A stretch of DNA of 64,000 bases from Bacteroidales bacterium (GCA_021738625.1 JAIPBS010000002.1:1-64000), one strand, 5' to 3'. Shown: positions 33,882 through 44,308, numbered from the stretch's first letter. Numbers and translations: made by a program. Notes: generated by a model from the sequence alone, not told the origin.

Positions 33882-34271
33882 TTATTTTTTCCCGAACTTT
33901 TCCATAAACTTATTTTGGTTAATGATATAGCGCACATGGGTGCCAAAGCCAATGTCGCCTTCGGCATCCCGCGCTTTTACTTTAAAAGTCAGCTTCTTCC
34001 CGTCTACTTCAATCAGTTCACTTTCACAAACCACCTTCATCCCGACAGGGGTAGCCTTCACATGTCTGATGTTCACTTCGAATCCCACGGTACCATATCC
34101 ATCCGGTAGTTTTTCCTGCACGCATAAGTAAGAAGTGTTTTCCATCAGTGCGATCATGGAAGGTGTTGCAAATACTTCCAGCAGCCCGCTGCCGTATTGG
34201 ATAGCGGTATCCTTTGTTTCAACAACTTTTTCGATCCTGTTTTGGAGACCGGCTTTGATATTGAAATCCAT
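33882..34271 (-). CDS. Hot-dog thioesterase (fluoroacetyl-CoA thioesterase-like)
   Basis: 129 residues. [19 protein letters not shown] matches the helix and catalytic Thr/Glu region of FlK-type single-domain thioesterases, and [19 protein letters not shown] is the following strand pair. The likely role is hydrolysis or housekeeping of an acyl-CoA; the exact substrate is unknown. It lies 3 bp downstream of the osmC-like gene on the same strand. Confidence 0.85.
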   Translation of the reverse strand: MDFNIKAGLQNRIEKVVETKDTAIQYGSGLLEVFATPSMIALMENTSYLCVQEKLPDGYGTVGFEVNIRHVKATPVGMKVVCESELIEVDGKKLTFKVKARDAEGDIGFGTHVRYIINQNKFMEKFGKK

Positions 34272-34274
34272 GGC

Positions 34275-34685
34275 TTACAGGAAATTAAAGATCATGGTTT
34301 GTTTCAGGCCGGGATGCAGGCTTTTGGCCACCGGGCAGGTTTTGGCTGTGTTTTTAATGATGGTTTTGATTTTCTCGGAATAATCCCGGGAAGGAAAATT
34401 CATTTCGACAATGATCTCCGAAATTCTTCTGGGATCGGAGGCCATGATCTTTCTCACGTTGGCATCGGCGCCGTCGATGCTGAAACCCGCATCCATGGCC
34501 TTAATGCCAACTGTGGTAAGTATGCATGAGCCCAATGCGGCAGCTACCATGTCAGTGGGAGAAAAAGCTTCACCTTTACCACGGTTATCAACGGGGGCGT
34601 CTGTTATCAACTCGCTGCCCGAGCGGATATGTGTTGCCTTTGTTCGTAAATTTCCCTGGTATTCAATATGTGCTGTAATATCCAT
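34275..34685 (-). CDS. OsmC family peroxiredoxin-like protein
   Basis: 136 residues with both redox cysteines: ALGSCILTTVGI and KTCPVAKSL. The OsmC fold reduces organic hydroperoxides, with a Cys pair and an Arg. The sequence is nearer to the YhfA-type subgroup than to Ohr. A TAACTTTG box lies upstream. Confidence 0.88.
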   Translation of the reverse strand: MDITAHIEYQGNLRTKATHIRSGSELITDAPVDNRGKGEAFSPTDMVAAALGSCILTTVGIKAMDAGFSIDGADANVRKIMASDPRRISEIIVEMNFPSRDYSEKIKTIIKNTAKTCPVAKSLHPGLKQTMIFNFL

Positions 34686-34700
34686 GATTGTCTTTTCTTA

Positions 34701-34708
34701 CAAAGTTA
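34701..34708 (-). promoter_or_regulatory. -7 box of the osmC-like gene
   Basis: TAACTTTG on the minus strand, 15 bp before the start codon. Confidence 0.5.
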
Positions 34709-34769
34709 TGAATTTTATTGGGTGGGATTTCTGGAAGTTCGGATCGAGATTTCCGTTTATGTAAAAAAG

Positions 34770-34804
34770 AAAAAGCCCCCCGGAAGGCTCCGAGTAGGCT
34801 TTTT
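34770..34804 (-). terminator. Terminator after the Lys/Cys-rich protein gene
   Basis: AAAAAGCC...GGCTTTTT outer arms with an inner GGA/TCC pairing; functional in the minus direction. Confidence 0.55.
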
Positions 34805-34837
34805 ACAACCAAACCAAATTAACCGGATGGAAAAACT

Positions 34838-35128
34838 TTATTTCTTGTCAGGTGCTCCTTTTGAGCAACATCCTGTTTTCTTTGTTTTCATTTTTGCGCA
34901 TTCAGGATCTTTAACTTCTTCACAACCTTTCTTCACAGACGTTTTACAATCTTTATCCTTGGCGCTTGTTTTTTCTTTCTCTTTTTTGTCTTTTTTACCG
35001 TCTTTCGTAGGGTCCTTGTCAATCACAGAATATTCTGCCTTAACATCGTCAGCCACTACATTCTGTACCCCTGCTGCTCCAAAGAGCATAAAGATACTAA
35101 GAAATGTTCCAAATAGCAAATTTTTCAT
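34838..35128 (-). CDS. Small exported Lys/Cys-rich protein, unknown
   Basis: 96 residues with a clear signal peptide (MKNLLFGTFLSIFMLFGAAG, cleavage near 25). The mature part is dominated by Lys, Asp and Glu, with six Cys in the last ~40 residues (DCKTS, GCEEV, ECAKM, TGCCSKG). I do not recognise the family. The pattern would suit metal binding or disulfide-linked envelope proteins. It has its own TATATTTG promoter and a terminator, so it is probably a real gene. Confidence 0.7.
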   Translation of the reverse strand: MKNLLFGTFLSIFMLFGAAGVQNVVADDVKAEYSVIDKDPTKDGKKDKKEKEKTSAKDKDCKTSVKKGCEEVKDPECAKMKTKKTGCCSKGAPDKK

Positions 35129-35161
35129 AAGTTATGTGTGTTTTTTTGTTTTACTCTTCAG

Positions 35162-35169
35162 CAAATATA
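35162..35169 (-). promoter_or_regulatory. -7 box of the Lys/Cys-rich protein gene
   Basis: TATATTTG on the minus strand, 33 bp before the start. Confidence 0.5.
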
Positions 35170-35255
35170 CAGTTGAAAAAGCACTCAATCTGTTATCTGT
35201 TTGTTAAAATCTGTTAACGATATGTTAAGTGCTCTGCAAAGATAAGTAAATATCG

Positions 35256-35263
35256 TAGTTTTG
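35256..35263 (+). promoter_or_regulatory. -7 box of the two-component operon
   Basis: TAGTTTTG overlaps the in-frame TTG at 35261, which rules that codon out as the start. Confidence 0.5.
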
Positions 35264-35287
35264 GCAACTGAAAATCAAGCTAAAAAG

Positions 35288-36595
35288 GTGAAAAAGAAAA
35301 TTATTTCATTGATCATAATTGTAGCCACTATTTCATTATTGGGCATTGTTTTTACCCAGTTGTACTGGATGCGGAATGCCATTATTATGAAAGAGGAGCA
35401 ATTTGATGAGAGTGTCAGGATCGGCTTGAAAAGCGTCGTCAACCAGTTGATGGAACATTATAACGACAGCACCCTGCAAAAAATACGCTCAGAAGGACCC
35501 GAATGCGTGATTGAGAAAACGGACATAAAAGATGTGATCAATGCGGAACAGCTCGATTCTCTTATTCAGGCGGAACTTGCCTGTTTCCGGATCGAGCAGG
35601 ATTATGGCTACGGGGTGATCAATAAGGCCAACGACAGGTTTTTCATGGGTAAATACGAGGGATTCAGATTGGGCCTGATTGACAGTAAGCATGCAGTGAG
35701 CCTTTCCATGCTTTACGAGCCGGGTGACTACTGGCTGGCTGTTTGGTTCCCAAACCAGCAGAATATTATCCTCAAACAAATGATCCTGATGCTGATACTT
35801 TCGGGCTTTTTCCTGCTAATTGTGATCTCCAGCTTTTCTTTTACCATCTACAGACTGATCATGCAAAAGAAGCTTTCACAAATGAAATCGGATTTTGTGA
35901 ACAACATGACCCATGAATTCAAAACACCCATATCAACTATTTCACTGGCCGGTGAAATGTTGCTCAACCCGAACATACAAAAAGCGCCGGAGAAAATCAG
36001 CAAGTACTCAAGGGTGATCATTGATGAAAACGCCAGGATGCAAAGCCAGGTGGAGCGTGTTCTGCAAATTGCCATTCTTGACAAGGGCGAAACCAAGGTC
36101 AGACCCAAAGAAATTGACGTCCATAAGATTATTCACCGCATGGTGGATAATTTTAATCTTCATCTTAAAAAACGAAATGGGATCATACTCACCCAGCTCA
36201 ATGCAGCAACTTCGGTGATCTATGCCGACAAGATGCATTTTACCAACATTGTGAACAATATGATCGATAATGCGGCCAAATACACTCCCGAGTATCCGAG
36301 AATCATCATCACAACTAAAAATATTAAAAACGGGATTTTGATTTCCTTCGAAGATAACGGCATCGGGATCAGTCATGAAAACCAAAAAAATATCTTTAAA
36401 AAGCTCTATCGCGTGCCAACCGGCAATTTGCATGATGTTAAGGGATTCGGACTGGGGCTATACTACGTGAAAACCATGGTGGAAGAACATGGTGGAAACA
36501 TAAAACTTCACAGTGAATTGGGAAAAGGTAGTAAATTTGAGATATATTTACCTTTTAAATATAAAAACCTGGTTAACCATGAAGAAGAAGACTAG
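35288..36595 (+). CDS. Sensor histidine kinase
   Basis: 435 residues from GTG 35288, chosen because the promoter box covers the upstream TTG. TM helix 1 (~5-25), a periplasmic sensor of ~140 residues without a named domain, and TM helix 2 (~165-190) are followed by HisKA with the phosphorylated His in NNMTHEFKTPI. The HATPase has an N box (NNMIDNAAKYTP), G1 (DNGIGIS) and G2 (GFGLGLYYVK). The stop lies 17 bp inside the response regulator gene, so the two form a matched pair. Stimulus unknown. Confidence 0.9.
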   Translation: MKKKIISLIIIVATISLLGIVFTQLYWMRNAIIMKEEQFDESVRIGLKSVVNQLMEHYNDSTLQKIRSEGPECVIEKTDIKDVINAEQLDSLIQAELACFRIEQDYGYGVINKANDRFFMGKYEGFRLGLIDSKHAVSLSMLYEPGDYWLAVWFPNQQNIILKQMILMLILSGFFLLIVISSFSFTIYRLIMQKKLSQMKSDFVNNMTHEFKTPISTISLAGEMLLNPNIQKAPEKISKYSRVIIDENARMQSQVERVLQIAILDKGETKVRPKEIDVHKIIHRMVDNFNLHLKKRNGIILTQLNAATSVIYADKMHFTNIVNNMIDNAAKYTPEYPRIIITTKNIKNGILISFEDNGIGISHENQKNIFKKLYRVPTGNLHDVKGFGLGLYYVKTMVEEHGGNIKLHSELGKGSKFEIYLPFKYKNLVNHEEED

Positions 36596-37310
36596 AATCT
36601 TGCTGGTTGAAGATGACCCGAATCTGAGTATGGTTCTGAAGGATTACCTGGAAATGCTCGATTATGAGATATTTCATGCCAAAGACGGGGCCGATGGCTA
36701 TCGTGTCTTCAAGTCGAAAAGCCTCGACCTGATTGTGTTGGATGTGATGATGCCCAGAAAGGATGGCTTTGCTCTGGCTGAGGATATCCGCAAAACAAAC
36801 AGCCGGGTACCAATAATTTTTCTCACTGCAAAGTCATTGAAAGAAGATCGACTGAAAGGTTTTCGGATCGGAGGGGATGATTATATCACGAAACCATTTA
36901 GCACCGAAGAGTTAAGCCTGAGAATTAAAGCCATTTTAAAGCGCACACAGGTGAACTTGCTTGATAAAGTGAGCGAAAACGATGACCATTATAAAGTTGG
37001 GAAATATAGCTTCGATTATAAAAACATGCTGCTTAAGATTGATGAAACTGAGCGGACCCTCACCAGGAAAGAGGCTTCATTGCTTAAGTTGTTATGTATT
37101 TACAAGAATAAGATCCTGCCACGCGAAAAGGCCCTGAATACCATCTGGGGTGAAAACGATTATTTTATCGGACGCAGTATGGATGTCTTTATTGCCAAGT
37201 TGCGAAAATACCTGAAGGATGATCCCGGCATTTCAATCACAAATGTACATGGCATCGGATTCAAGCTGGAAGTGGCCGGAGAGAAAACTGAAAAAGATAA
37301 TGAAGAATAA
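36579..37310 (+). CDS. OmpR-family response regulator
   Basis: 243 residues from ATG 36579. The receiver domain has acidic pocket EDD (11-13), phospho-acceptor D55 and the conserved Lys in TKPFS. A winged-helix DNA-binding domain fills ~140-235 (LTRKEASLLKLL, FIAKLRKYL, VHGIGFKL). Translated with the kinase. Confidence 0.92.
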   Translation: MKKKTRILLVEDDPNLSMVLKDYLEMLDYEIFHAKDGADGYRVFKSKSLDLIVLDVMMPRKDGFALAEDIRKTNSRVPIIFLTAKSLKEDRLKGFRIGGDDYITKPFSTEELSLRIKAILKRTQVNLLDKVSENDDHYKVGKYSFDYKNMLLKIDETERTLTRKEASLLKLLCIYKNKILPREKALNTIWGENDYFIGRSMDVFIAKLRKYLKDDPGISITNVHGIGFKLEVAGEKTEKDNEE

Positions 37311-37319
37311 CAAATTCCT

Positions 37320-39653
37320 TCAGAAGCTCAGGTTTACACCCATGCTGGGCATGATGGGAAGCTGGTCGACACGTTCGTTGGTAACCCTGTCGATGTAAAA
37401 AATATTGTTCCTGTCGTAAATATTGGTCACGCTTAGGTTCACTTCCAGCTTTGTATATTCTGTAAAATGAAATGTTCTTTTCATACTCACATCCATGCGA
37501 TGGTAAGAGGGTAGCCTACCCGTATTCAGGTCGCCGTATATAATCCCGAGCTCTCCGTTTTCGGTGATATAGTTTGTGTTGATGCCATTGTCGAAAATAA
37601 TCTTTTCATAAAAACCGGCTGTTTTTGTGAAGGGAAATCCCGAACCGTAATTCCATCTGGCATTGAATTCCCATTCCATACCTTTTCCAAAACGCCATGA
37701 AGCCAGCAGGTTTACATTATGCCTTCTGTCGAAATGTGGATAGTAATGTTCCAGACCGCCCTCCGGATCTTCTGTGAACCTGTTCACATAGGCAAAGGAG
37801 TATACCGCCCATAAATAGAACCTGCTGAGATCGTATTTAAACGTGAAGTCGATGCCCTGTGCGTCACCGCGTTCGATGATGAAATCCTTTTTCAGGATGT
37901 CGGGTTGATCGGGCGCATCATTTTCGTCAAATATTTTATTTCTGTTCACATTGGTAAGCTGGGAAAAGTTCTTGTAATAAGCTTCCAGGTTAATGGTGGC
38001 ATTTGCAAAAACATCATATTCCAGGCCGATGATTGCATGTTCTGCTTTCTGGAGTTTGTGGGTTACATCTTCACCGTCAAATTTCTTCGGAAGATTTTCA
38101 GGTCCTGAAAGGAAGCCATAGAACAGGTTTACCACATCCCTGTCGGATCGGGCGCTGATCAGGTTTTGAGAATACAATCCCGTGGCGAATTTCAGCCTGA
38201 ACCTGTCGGTGGCATTGTATTTCATGGCCAACCGGGGCTCGGGTGAAATATTGGAAAGACTTGCATACCATTGCAGGCGGAAGCCCGGTTCAATGATGAA
38301 CTTACCGGTACTGATCTTGTATTTTGCAAATACGCCAAGCTCTGTTGTGTTTTCTTCCTGCTCGATTGACCTGTTGGTGGAAGTCAGGAAGAAATAGTCG
38401 GTTTTAAATCCCAGCATTTCAATGCCGTATTCCAGTTCATTTTTTCCCTGAAAATAGGTGAAATTCAATCCCATATTAAAACCGTTGATCTTACTGGTTC
38501 GAGGTGGACTGGATTTCTCTTCCAAAGTGATTTCGTAATCCGAATATGCGAAGGTACCCTCAATCAGCACTGGCGAATTGCCCGGGATAACAACAATATT
38601 GGTACCAGCCCCCATAGCTTTCCAGCTAAAATCGGATAAGGCCCTGAAATTGTTCACCTTATCCGTAAAATTGAATCCGAATACATTGATCTTGCTGCCA
38701 TTGGCTGCGTTTAGTGAAAATTTTCCATACATGTCCAGGTAATTGAATGGCAGACCGGCAGTGTCGATATAATCATAAAATATTTTGGAACTTTCTTCCA
38801 GGTATGAATTTTTGAGTGAAAAAATAAATGAGGTACTGTTGGGGTTTTCTTCTGTTTGCCTGGTGATGGGGCCTTCCATTAAAAGACTCGAACCAAATGT
38901 ATTGGCGCCAATTCTCCCGGAAAGCCGTTTTTTATTTCCATCCCTGGTGGTCAGGTCCATAATGGATGATATTCTACCTCCATATTCTGCGCCGAATCCG
39001 CCAGTATATACTTCTACATTTCTCAGAATGTCGGTATCAAAAACCGAAAACAAACCGATCGAGTGAAAGGGATTATAGATTACCATTCCATCCAGCAGAA
39101 CCTTATTCTGGATAGGCGAACCGCCACGTATATAAAGTTGTCCGCCCTGGTCGCCCGTAAATATCACGCCAGGCAAAACCTGAAGGTATTGTGCCAGATC
39201 GGCCTGTCCGCCAACGGCCGGTATCTGATTGATTTCTTTTGGGGTAACCTTGATTACAGATGTGCGTGTTTGCGTGCGCATCTCCTGCCTGGTGGCGGTT
39301 ACATCCACGGTCTGTAAAGTATAAGAGGCCTTATCCAAAAACAGGTTTTGATCGATGATCTCATTAGCCTTAACGGTAACGGGCACCAGTAAAGTGTCAT
39401 AACCAAGGTTGGTTACCCGAAGTGTATAGCTACCTGCCGGAACCTGTGAAATTACATAGTAGCCGTTCACATCGGTCGAGGCGCCGAATGAGGTACCCTG
39501 CAAAAGAACATTTGTGAAAATAACAGGCTCTCCCGTTTCCTTTTCATAAACAAAACCCCTGATCACACCGCTTTGTGATAAAACAGATAGGCTTATGACC
39601 AGGAATAGAAAGGTCAGAAAAGATGTCCGGGTTTTGCACTTTATATGATTCAT
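37320..39653 (-). CDS. TonB-dependent outer-membrane receptor
   Basis: About 777 residues from ATG 39653. Signal peptide ending near VLSQS, then a carboxypeptidase-regulatory-like domain (GVIRGFVYEKETGEPVIF..., residues ~30-115), plug (QVLPGVIFTGDQGGQLYIRGG) and a 22-strand barrel ending in an aromatic F (MGVNLSF). It imports an unknown large ligand with TonB energy. No SusD partner is adjacent, so it is not a standard polysaccharide locus. The 3' end is 10 bp from the two-component regulator, converging. Confidence 0.9.
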   Translation of the reverse strand: MNHIKCKTRTSFLTFLFLVISLSVLSQSGVIRGFVYEKETGEPVIFTNVLLQGTSFGASTDVNGYYVISQVPAGSYTLRVTNLGYDTLLVPVTVKANEIIDQNLFLDKASYTLQTVDVTATRQEMRTQTRTSVIKVTPKEINQIPAVGGQADLAQYLQVLPGVIFTGDQGGQLYIRGGSPIQNKVLLDGMVIYNPFHSIGLFSVFDTDILRNVEVYTGGFGAEYGGRISSIMDLTTRDGNKKRLSGRIGANTFGSSLLMEGPITRQTEENPNSTSFIFSLKNSYLEESSKIFYDYIDTAGLPFNYLDMYGKFSLNAANGSKINVFGFNFTDKVNNFRALSDFSWKAMGAGTNIVVIPGNSPVLIEGTFAYSDYEITLEEKSSPPRTSKINGFNMGLNFTYFQGKNELEYGIEMLGFKTDYFFLTSTNRSIEQEENTTELGVFAKYKISTGKFIIEPGFRLQWYASLSNISPEPRLAMKYNATDRFRLKFATGLYSQNLISARSDRDVVNLFYGFLSGPENLPKKFDGEDVTHKLQKAEHAIIGLEYDVFANATINLEAYYKNFSQLTNVNRNKIFDENDAPDQPDILKKDFIIERGDAQGIDFTFKYDLSRFYLWAVYSFAYVNRFTEDPEGGLEHYYPHFDRRHNVNLLASWRFGKGMEWEFNARWNYGSGFPFTKTAGFYEKIIFDNGINTNYITENGELGIIYGDLNTGRLPSYHRMDVSMKRTFHFTEYTKLEVNLSVTNIYDRNNIFYIDRVTNERVDQLPIMPSMGVNLSF

Positions 39654-39677
39654 TGTAATTACCAGATTAAATGATCG

Positions 39678-39685
39678 CAAAAATA
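39678..39685 (-). promoter_or_regulatory. -7 box of the TonB receptor
   Basis: TATTTTTG on the minus strand, 24 bp before the chosen start; it lies inside the longer frame that begins at 39689, supporting ATG 39653. Confidence 0.5.
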
Positions 39686-39902
39686 ACATTATTAATTACA
39701 ATGAAGGATATAAACAACCCATTGGTGAAATCTGTTATTCTTACGATCATGTTGGCTTTCACCGGCTGAGATATCAGCTTTACTCCACATTACAAAATAA
39801 AACTAAAAAGAATTAAAAAGAAAAAAGAATCATCAAACGGCGGTTTTAGATCAGTTAACGGTTAGCCGGGCGCAGGTATGAGTATATGGTAAATGGTCTA
39901 TC

Positions 39903-40877
39903 TTATTTTTTATGGATATCCGAGGCTTTTTGGATGAGTTTTATTTCCTCCTCACTAATATTCTCAGGAATTTCAATCATGATTTTGGCATACAAATCAC
40001 CCCTGACGTTATTGTTTTTAAAATCAGGCATGCCTTTTCCTTTCAACCTGAAGGTCTTTCCGCTTTGCGTTCGGGGGGGAAGCTTAATGCTAACTTTGCC
40101 TTCCATGGATGGTATTTCAACTTTTCCGCCCAGGATGGCATCGTATATATCAATGCTCTTTGTCAGATAAAGGTTGTTGTCTTTTCTTTCAAACAGGGGG
40201 TGGTTGTTTAGGTGGATTTTTAGAAACAGGTCTCCTGCCGGTCCGCCTGCCGCACCTTTTCCACCTTTGCCTTTCACCCTGAGCGTTTGCCCGTCTTTGA
40301 CCCCGGCTTTGATGTTGATCTTGATTTTTTTGCCCTCGAGGTTGATCATGCGGGAAGTACCGAAATAGGCTTCTGTCAGGTCAATGTTGAGGCTTGCTTC
40401 AAAATCTTGTCCTTTGGCTTGCCTGGTACCCGAACTCCTTCTTCCCTGCGCCCCTGTGAAGCCTCCAAAAAATTGCTCGAAGAAATCGCTGAATCCGCTT
40501 TCCCCACCGGCTGTTCCGGCACTGCCAAAGATGTCTTCAAAGTTTACACCTCCGAAGCCTCCGCCGCCGGCTCCTGATTGATAGTATTGATATTTTCGTC
40601 CGCCCTGATCGAAACCTCCAAAACCACCGGCGCCTGCACCGGCCTGCTCGTAGTGTTTCCAGTTGGCGCCCAGCTCGTCATAGCGCTTCCGCTTTTCAGG
40701 ATCCCGCAATACCTCATAGGCCTCGGATACTTCCTTAAACCGATCTTCCGCCTTTTTGTTGTTGGGATTTTTGTCAGGATGATACTTCATGGCAAGTTTC
40801 CTGTATGCCTTCTTCACCTCCTCCTGCGAAGCTTTCTTGTCGACCCCTAATATTTTGTAGTAATCTCTGTATTCCAT
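39903..40877 (-). CDS. DnaJ-class co-chaperone without zinc finger (CbpA type)
   Basis: 324 residues: J-domain with HPD ([10 protein letters not shown]), a Gly/Phe-rich linker ([15 protein letters not shown]..., ~80-150), and the two C-terminal substrate-binding beta domains. The four CxxCxGxG zinc repeats of DnaJ are absent, so this is a type B/CbpA-like Hsp40 working with DnaK. Monocistronic. Confidence 0.9.
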   Translation of the reverse strand: MEYRDYYKILGVDKKASQEEVKKAYRKLAMKYHPDKNPNNKKAEDRFKEVSEAYEVLRDPEKRKRYDELGANWKHYEQAGAGAGGFGGFDQGGRKYQYYQSGAGGGGFGGVNFEDIFGSAGTAGGESGFSDFFEQFFGGFTGAQGRRSSGTRQAKGQDFEASLNIDLTEAYFGTSRMINLEGKKIKINIKAGVKDGQTLRVKGKGGKGAAGGPAGDLFLKIHLNNHPLFERKDNNLYLTKSIDIYDAILGGKVEIPSMEGKVSIKLPPRTQSGKTFRLKGKGMPDFKNNNVRGDLYAKIMIEIPENISEEEIKLIQKASDIHKK

Positions 40878-40948
40878 TCCGCTGCCTGTTTTGGCAAATT
40901 ACGTACCAAGTGAAAAGATAAGAAATTTTGACAGTTTACAAAAGTTGT

Positions 40949-41860
40949 TTAATATCTGTGCAGTGTAATGCTGGTGACCGTTGCATCCAGTTTGATGAAA
41001 ATCTTTTCCGTTTTATGTTCAAACCCTTTGGTTTTGTAAACTCCATCTTTGTTTTTCTCGAAGCCGCTTATATCCCGGCTTGTAAGAAATGTGCTTGCAT
41101 CCATTTTGCAACCCGAGCTTTCGGGCACATAAATAACAATGGAGGCTGCACCGGCGTCGATATTCAGCCTGGTTTCTTTCAGGAGATTCCCAATTTTGAT
41201 TTCAATATCCGAAGCGCCGCCGTCTATTTCCAACTCTTTTATTTTAAAAGGTGCAAGGTTAAGCTTGATATCTGCAGCTGCCACGTCCACAAATATATCC
41301 CATACAGGTTTTGCGTTGAGGCTGATCACGGCCTCGTTATGAAAGTTGGATCCCCTGAAAAAGTCCTTTTTAAGATCGAGTTTCATTTTCATCTTGCTTC
41401 CCGAGAGTTGCGCGGCATATTCGTACGGTCCCATATTTCCGTTTTTTCTGAAAAGAATGAGCTGATCTGTTGTGTCTTCAACCTTAAATTCTCCGATTGC
41501 CGCATCAATTTCGAGTTCTGCCTGATCGATCGTGGATGAAAAGGGCTCGGATATAACTTCCTTTTTCCATTCGTCGCTGTCCTGCTGGTGCCAACCCTTT
41601 TCAAATCCGAAAAAATTCCATCCCCGGTTTTGAGGATAATTAAAGATCAAAGCAATGGCGATGGCAATCACGACCAATGAGACAACGATCCTGATGCCGC
41701 TTTTAATCGGAAGGATCGATATTCCCCACAGGATTAAAAACAACGGCCATAATCTGAAAACAGAACCCCATGTGAAATAGATCACGCCTATATTTTTCAA
41801 AATGAACAATAGCCCGATTGTAATCAGGAGGATTCCCCAGAACACATGTTTGTATTTCAT
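40949..41860 (-). CDS. LiaF-like membrane protein with C-terminal beta-helix domain
   Basis: 303 residues: four TM helices in the first ~95 residues (DUF5668-like), then a repetitive beta-rich region with ELEIDGGASDIEIKIG and LNIDAGAASIVIYVP patterns, typical of the LiaF/VraT C-terminal domain. It lies 12 bp after the PspC-domain gene. That pairing suggests a cell-envelope stress-response module, by analogy with Lia systems. Confidence 0.8.
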   Translation of the reverse strand: MKYKHVFWGILLITIGLLFILKNIGVIYFTWGSVFRLWPLFLILWGISILPIKSGIRIVVSLVVIAIAIALIFNYPQNRGWNFFGFEKGWHQQDSDEWKKEVISEPFSSTIDQAELEIDAAIGEFKVEDTTDQLILFRKNGNMGPYEYAAQLSGSKMKMKLDLKKDFFRGSNFHNEAVISLNAKPVWDIFVDVAAADIKLNLAPFKIKELEIDGGASDIEIKIGNLLKETRLNIDAGAASIVIYVPESSGCKMDASTFLTSRDISGFEKNKDGVYKTKGFEHKTEKIFIKLDATVTSITLHRY

Positions 41861-41872
41861 GAATTTTAATGT

Positions 41873-42328
41873 TTAATTAGATCTTGTAAAACCTCTGATA
41901 ACCAGCACAACACCGGCGGCTAAAAGAATGAAAGGCCATAGGTCGCCGAAATCGATATCAAGAAACCGGTTGATCAGGAATATGGCGCCAATGGCTATCA
42001 GGATAACGCCTGCGATCAGGTTTCCATCACTGGGCGGTTTGTTATAGGACGCAGGTTGCCGTTCTTCGCCGGTTTGCCTGGCATGGTCCGTGGATTCGTT
42101 CTCCATATTGCTTTGATATTGGTTTTTTTCAAAATAGTCGATGGGTTCAAGGGGGATGGCAATCCAGAGGATTAAATACAATATGATTCCTCCTCCAAAA
42201 AAAGCAAGGATCAGGAAAATGATCCTGATGATGGTCGGGTCCATGTTCAGGTATTTACCCAAACCACCAGCAACACCGCCAATCATGGTGTCGGTTCGGT
42301 CACGGTATAAAGCACTTGTTTTTTGCAT
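41873..42328 (-). CDS. PspC domain protein
   Basis: About 151 residues from ATG 42328. The PspC signature TMIGGVAGGLGKYLNMDPTIIRI leads into a TM helix (~40-62), followed by a polar linker and a pair of hydrophobic helices in the C-terminal half. PspC proteins sense or bind envelope stress. Co-directional with the LiaF-like gene. Confidence 0.88.
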   Translation of the reverse strand: MQKTSALYRDRTDTMIGGVAGGLGKYLNMDPTIIRIIFLILAFFGGGIILYLILWIAIPLEPIDYFEKNQYQSNMENESTDHARQTGEERQPASYNKPPSDGNLIAGVILIAIGAIFLINRFLDIDFGDLWPFILLAAGVVLVIRGFTRSN

Positions 42329-42368
42329 GATTTTTTTGATCTGTCTCATACAAATGTACATGATTTTT

Positions 42369-42773
42369 TTATTCCGTTATGAAACGGTTTTTAACTTCGG
42401 GCGAAGGGATCATGCAACTGTCTTTTTTTCCGAAAATCCGGTAGCGATTGCCGGCAATTAAATCATAAAAAAAATCCCTGATGGGTCGTGGTATGATCTT
42501 AAGAAGCACAAAAGTTTTCCAAAAACCACCCAGCTGGTTCATAATTCTCAGGAAAGCATCGGATTTGGTATAGGCCCTCGCATCGTCTATCAACACAACG
42601 GTTTGAAGATCGAAATCCTTAAAATATTTATCAATCAAGCGCTTGCCCATTTCCGACTGAGAAGGAACAAACCTAAAAACAGCTTTTTTATCCCTTTTGA
42701 TGATAAAGTTTACCGAGCTGTTGCACAAATTGCAAACGCCATCAAATAGAACCAAAGGATGTTTAGGTGTCAT
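42369..42773 (-). CDS. DCC family thiol-disulfide oxidoreductase-like protein (DUF393)
   Basis: 134 residues. The name-giving DxxCxxC motif is seen in LFDGVCNLCNSSVNF, and VVLIDDARAYTKSDAFLRI is the following family block. Predicted thioredoxin-like fold and redox role. Located 40 bp upstream of the PspC gene on the same strand. Confidence 0.85.
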   Translation of the reverse strand: MTPKHPLVLFDGVCNLCNSSVNFIIKRDKKAVFRFVPSQSEMGKRLIDKYFKDFDLQTVVLIDDARAYTKSDAFLRIMNQLGGFWKTFVLLKIIPRPIRDFFYDLIAGNRYRIFGKKDSCMIPSPEVKNRFITE

Positions 42774-42931
42774 ACGGATTAAACAAATCCTTTTAATGAA
42801 TGTTTAAGATATAGTTATTTATATAGTTATATAAAATGCAACGAAGGGCGAACAAGCTCACAACCGAAGCATAATTATTTGTAAATTTATATTCTTTTAC
42901 AGGCGGTTAGAAAAAAACAACATTAAATGAT

Positions 42932-44299
42932 ATGGAAGGACAAAAGATCACAATTGAAAAAGGCGAACTAAAGGTTCCCGATAATCCGGTTATCCCATTT
43001 ATTGAAGGCGACGGCACAGGGCCCGATATTTGGCGGGCTGCGGTACGTGTTTTTGATGCCGCGGTAGAAAAGGCGTATAAGGGCGATCGTCAAATATTTT
43101 GGAAGGAAGTTTATGCGGGAGAAAACTCCTTCAACAAAACCGGCAAATGGCTTCCGCAGCAAACCATAGATTCCTTCAGGGAATACCTGGTAGGCATTAA
43201 AGGCCCGTTAACCACACCCGTAGGCGGCGGTATCAGATCGTTGAACGTGGCCTTGCGTCAAACCCTGGATTTGTATGTTTGCCTCAGGCCGGTTAAGTAT
43301 ATTTCAGGTGTGCCCTCTCCGGTGAAAAGACCCGACAAAGTGGATATGGTGATTTTTAGGGAAAACTCCGAAGATATATATGCAGGCATTGAATGGAAAA
43401 GCGGTTCCGATGAAATGAGAACGCTAATCAATTTTCTTGAAGATAAAATGAATGTAAAGAAGATACGTTTTCCTGAAACGTCAGGGATCGGTATAAAACC
43501 CATTTCAAAAGAAGGAAGCAAACGGCTTATTCGGGCCGCCATCAATTATGCATTGCAGGAGAAGCGAAAATCGGTTACGCTGGTGCATAAGGGTAACATT
43601 ATGAAGTTTACCGAAGGTGCATTCAAGAACTGGGGCTATGAACTGGCGCGTGAAGAATTTCGCGACCAGGTGGTGACCGAGCGTGAAAGCTGGATCATTG
43701 ACAATAAAGACAGGAAGCCTGAAATCAGTCCGGAAGATAATGCCCGCAAAGTGGAGCCCGGCTATGATATGATGACCAAATCACAGCAAGCCGATGTCAA
43801 AGCGGAAGTGGAAGAAACCCTCAAGCTGACGCCCACCCACGGCAACGGAAAATGGAAAACTAAACTGATGATCAAGGATGTGATCGCCGACATTGCCCTG
43901 CAACAGGTGCTTACCCGCGCCGATGAATTTGAAGTGATCGCCACCATGAACCTCAATGGCGACTACCTTTCCGACGCTCTGGCAGCCCAGGTTGGCGGTA
44001 TCGGTATTGCACCCGGGGCCAATATTAACTATATAACCGGTCATGCCATATTCGAAGCCACACACGGCACGGCTCCTAAGTATGCCGGTCTGGACCAGGT
44101 CAATCCCGGATCGGTGATCCTTTCAGGGGCTATGATGTTTAAATACCTGGGTTGGACCGAAGTGCATGACTTGATCTGGAATGGGATCGTGAAAACAATT
44201 GCGCAGAAAAGAGTAACCTACGATTATCACAGGCAAATGGAAGGGGCCGAATTGTTGAAATGTTCCGAATTCGGAACAGCAATCATTGAAAATATGTAA
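42932..44299 (+). CDS. icd: NADP-dependent isocitrate dehydrogenase
   Basis: 455 residues. The substrate loop [13 protein letters not shown] supplies Ser, Asn and Arg for isocitrate. The coenzyme loop HGTAPKYAG carries Lys-Tyr, the NADP+-type choice. Somewhat longer than E. coli Icd, with a ~30-residue insert in the middle ([17 protein letters not shown]...). It produces 2-oxoglutarate and NADPH, and is followed 65 bp later by citrate synthase, so two successive TCA steps sit together. Confidence 0.95.
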   Translation: MEGQKITIEKGELKVPDNPVIPFIEGDGTGPDIWRAAVRVFDAAVEKAYKGDRQIFWKEVYAGENSFNKTGKWLPQQTIDSFREYLVGIKGPLTTPVGGGIRSLNVALRQTLDLYVCLRPVKYISGVPSPVKRPDKVDMVIFRENSEDIYAGIEWKSGSDEMRTLINFLEDKMNVKKIRFPETSGIGIKPISKEGSKRLIRAAINYALQEKRKSVTLVHKGNIMKFTEGAFKNWGYELAREEFRDQVVTERESWIIDNKDRKPEISPEDNARKVEPGYDMMTKSQQADVKAEVEETLKLTPTHGNGKWKTKLMIKDVIADIALQQVLTRADEFEVIATMNLNGDYLSDALAAQVGGIGIAPGANINYITGHAIFEATHGTAPKYAGLDQVNPGSVILSGAMMFKYLGWTEVHDLIWNGIVKTIAQKRVTYDYHRQMEGAELLKCSEFGTAIIENM

Positions 44300-44308
44300 A
44301 TAATTTGA

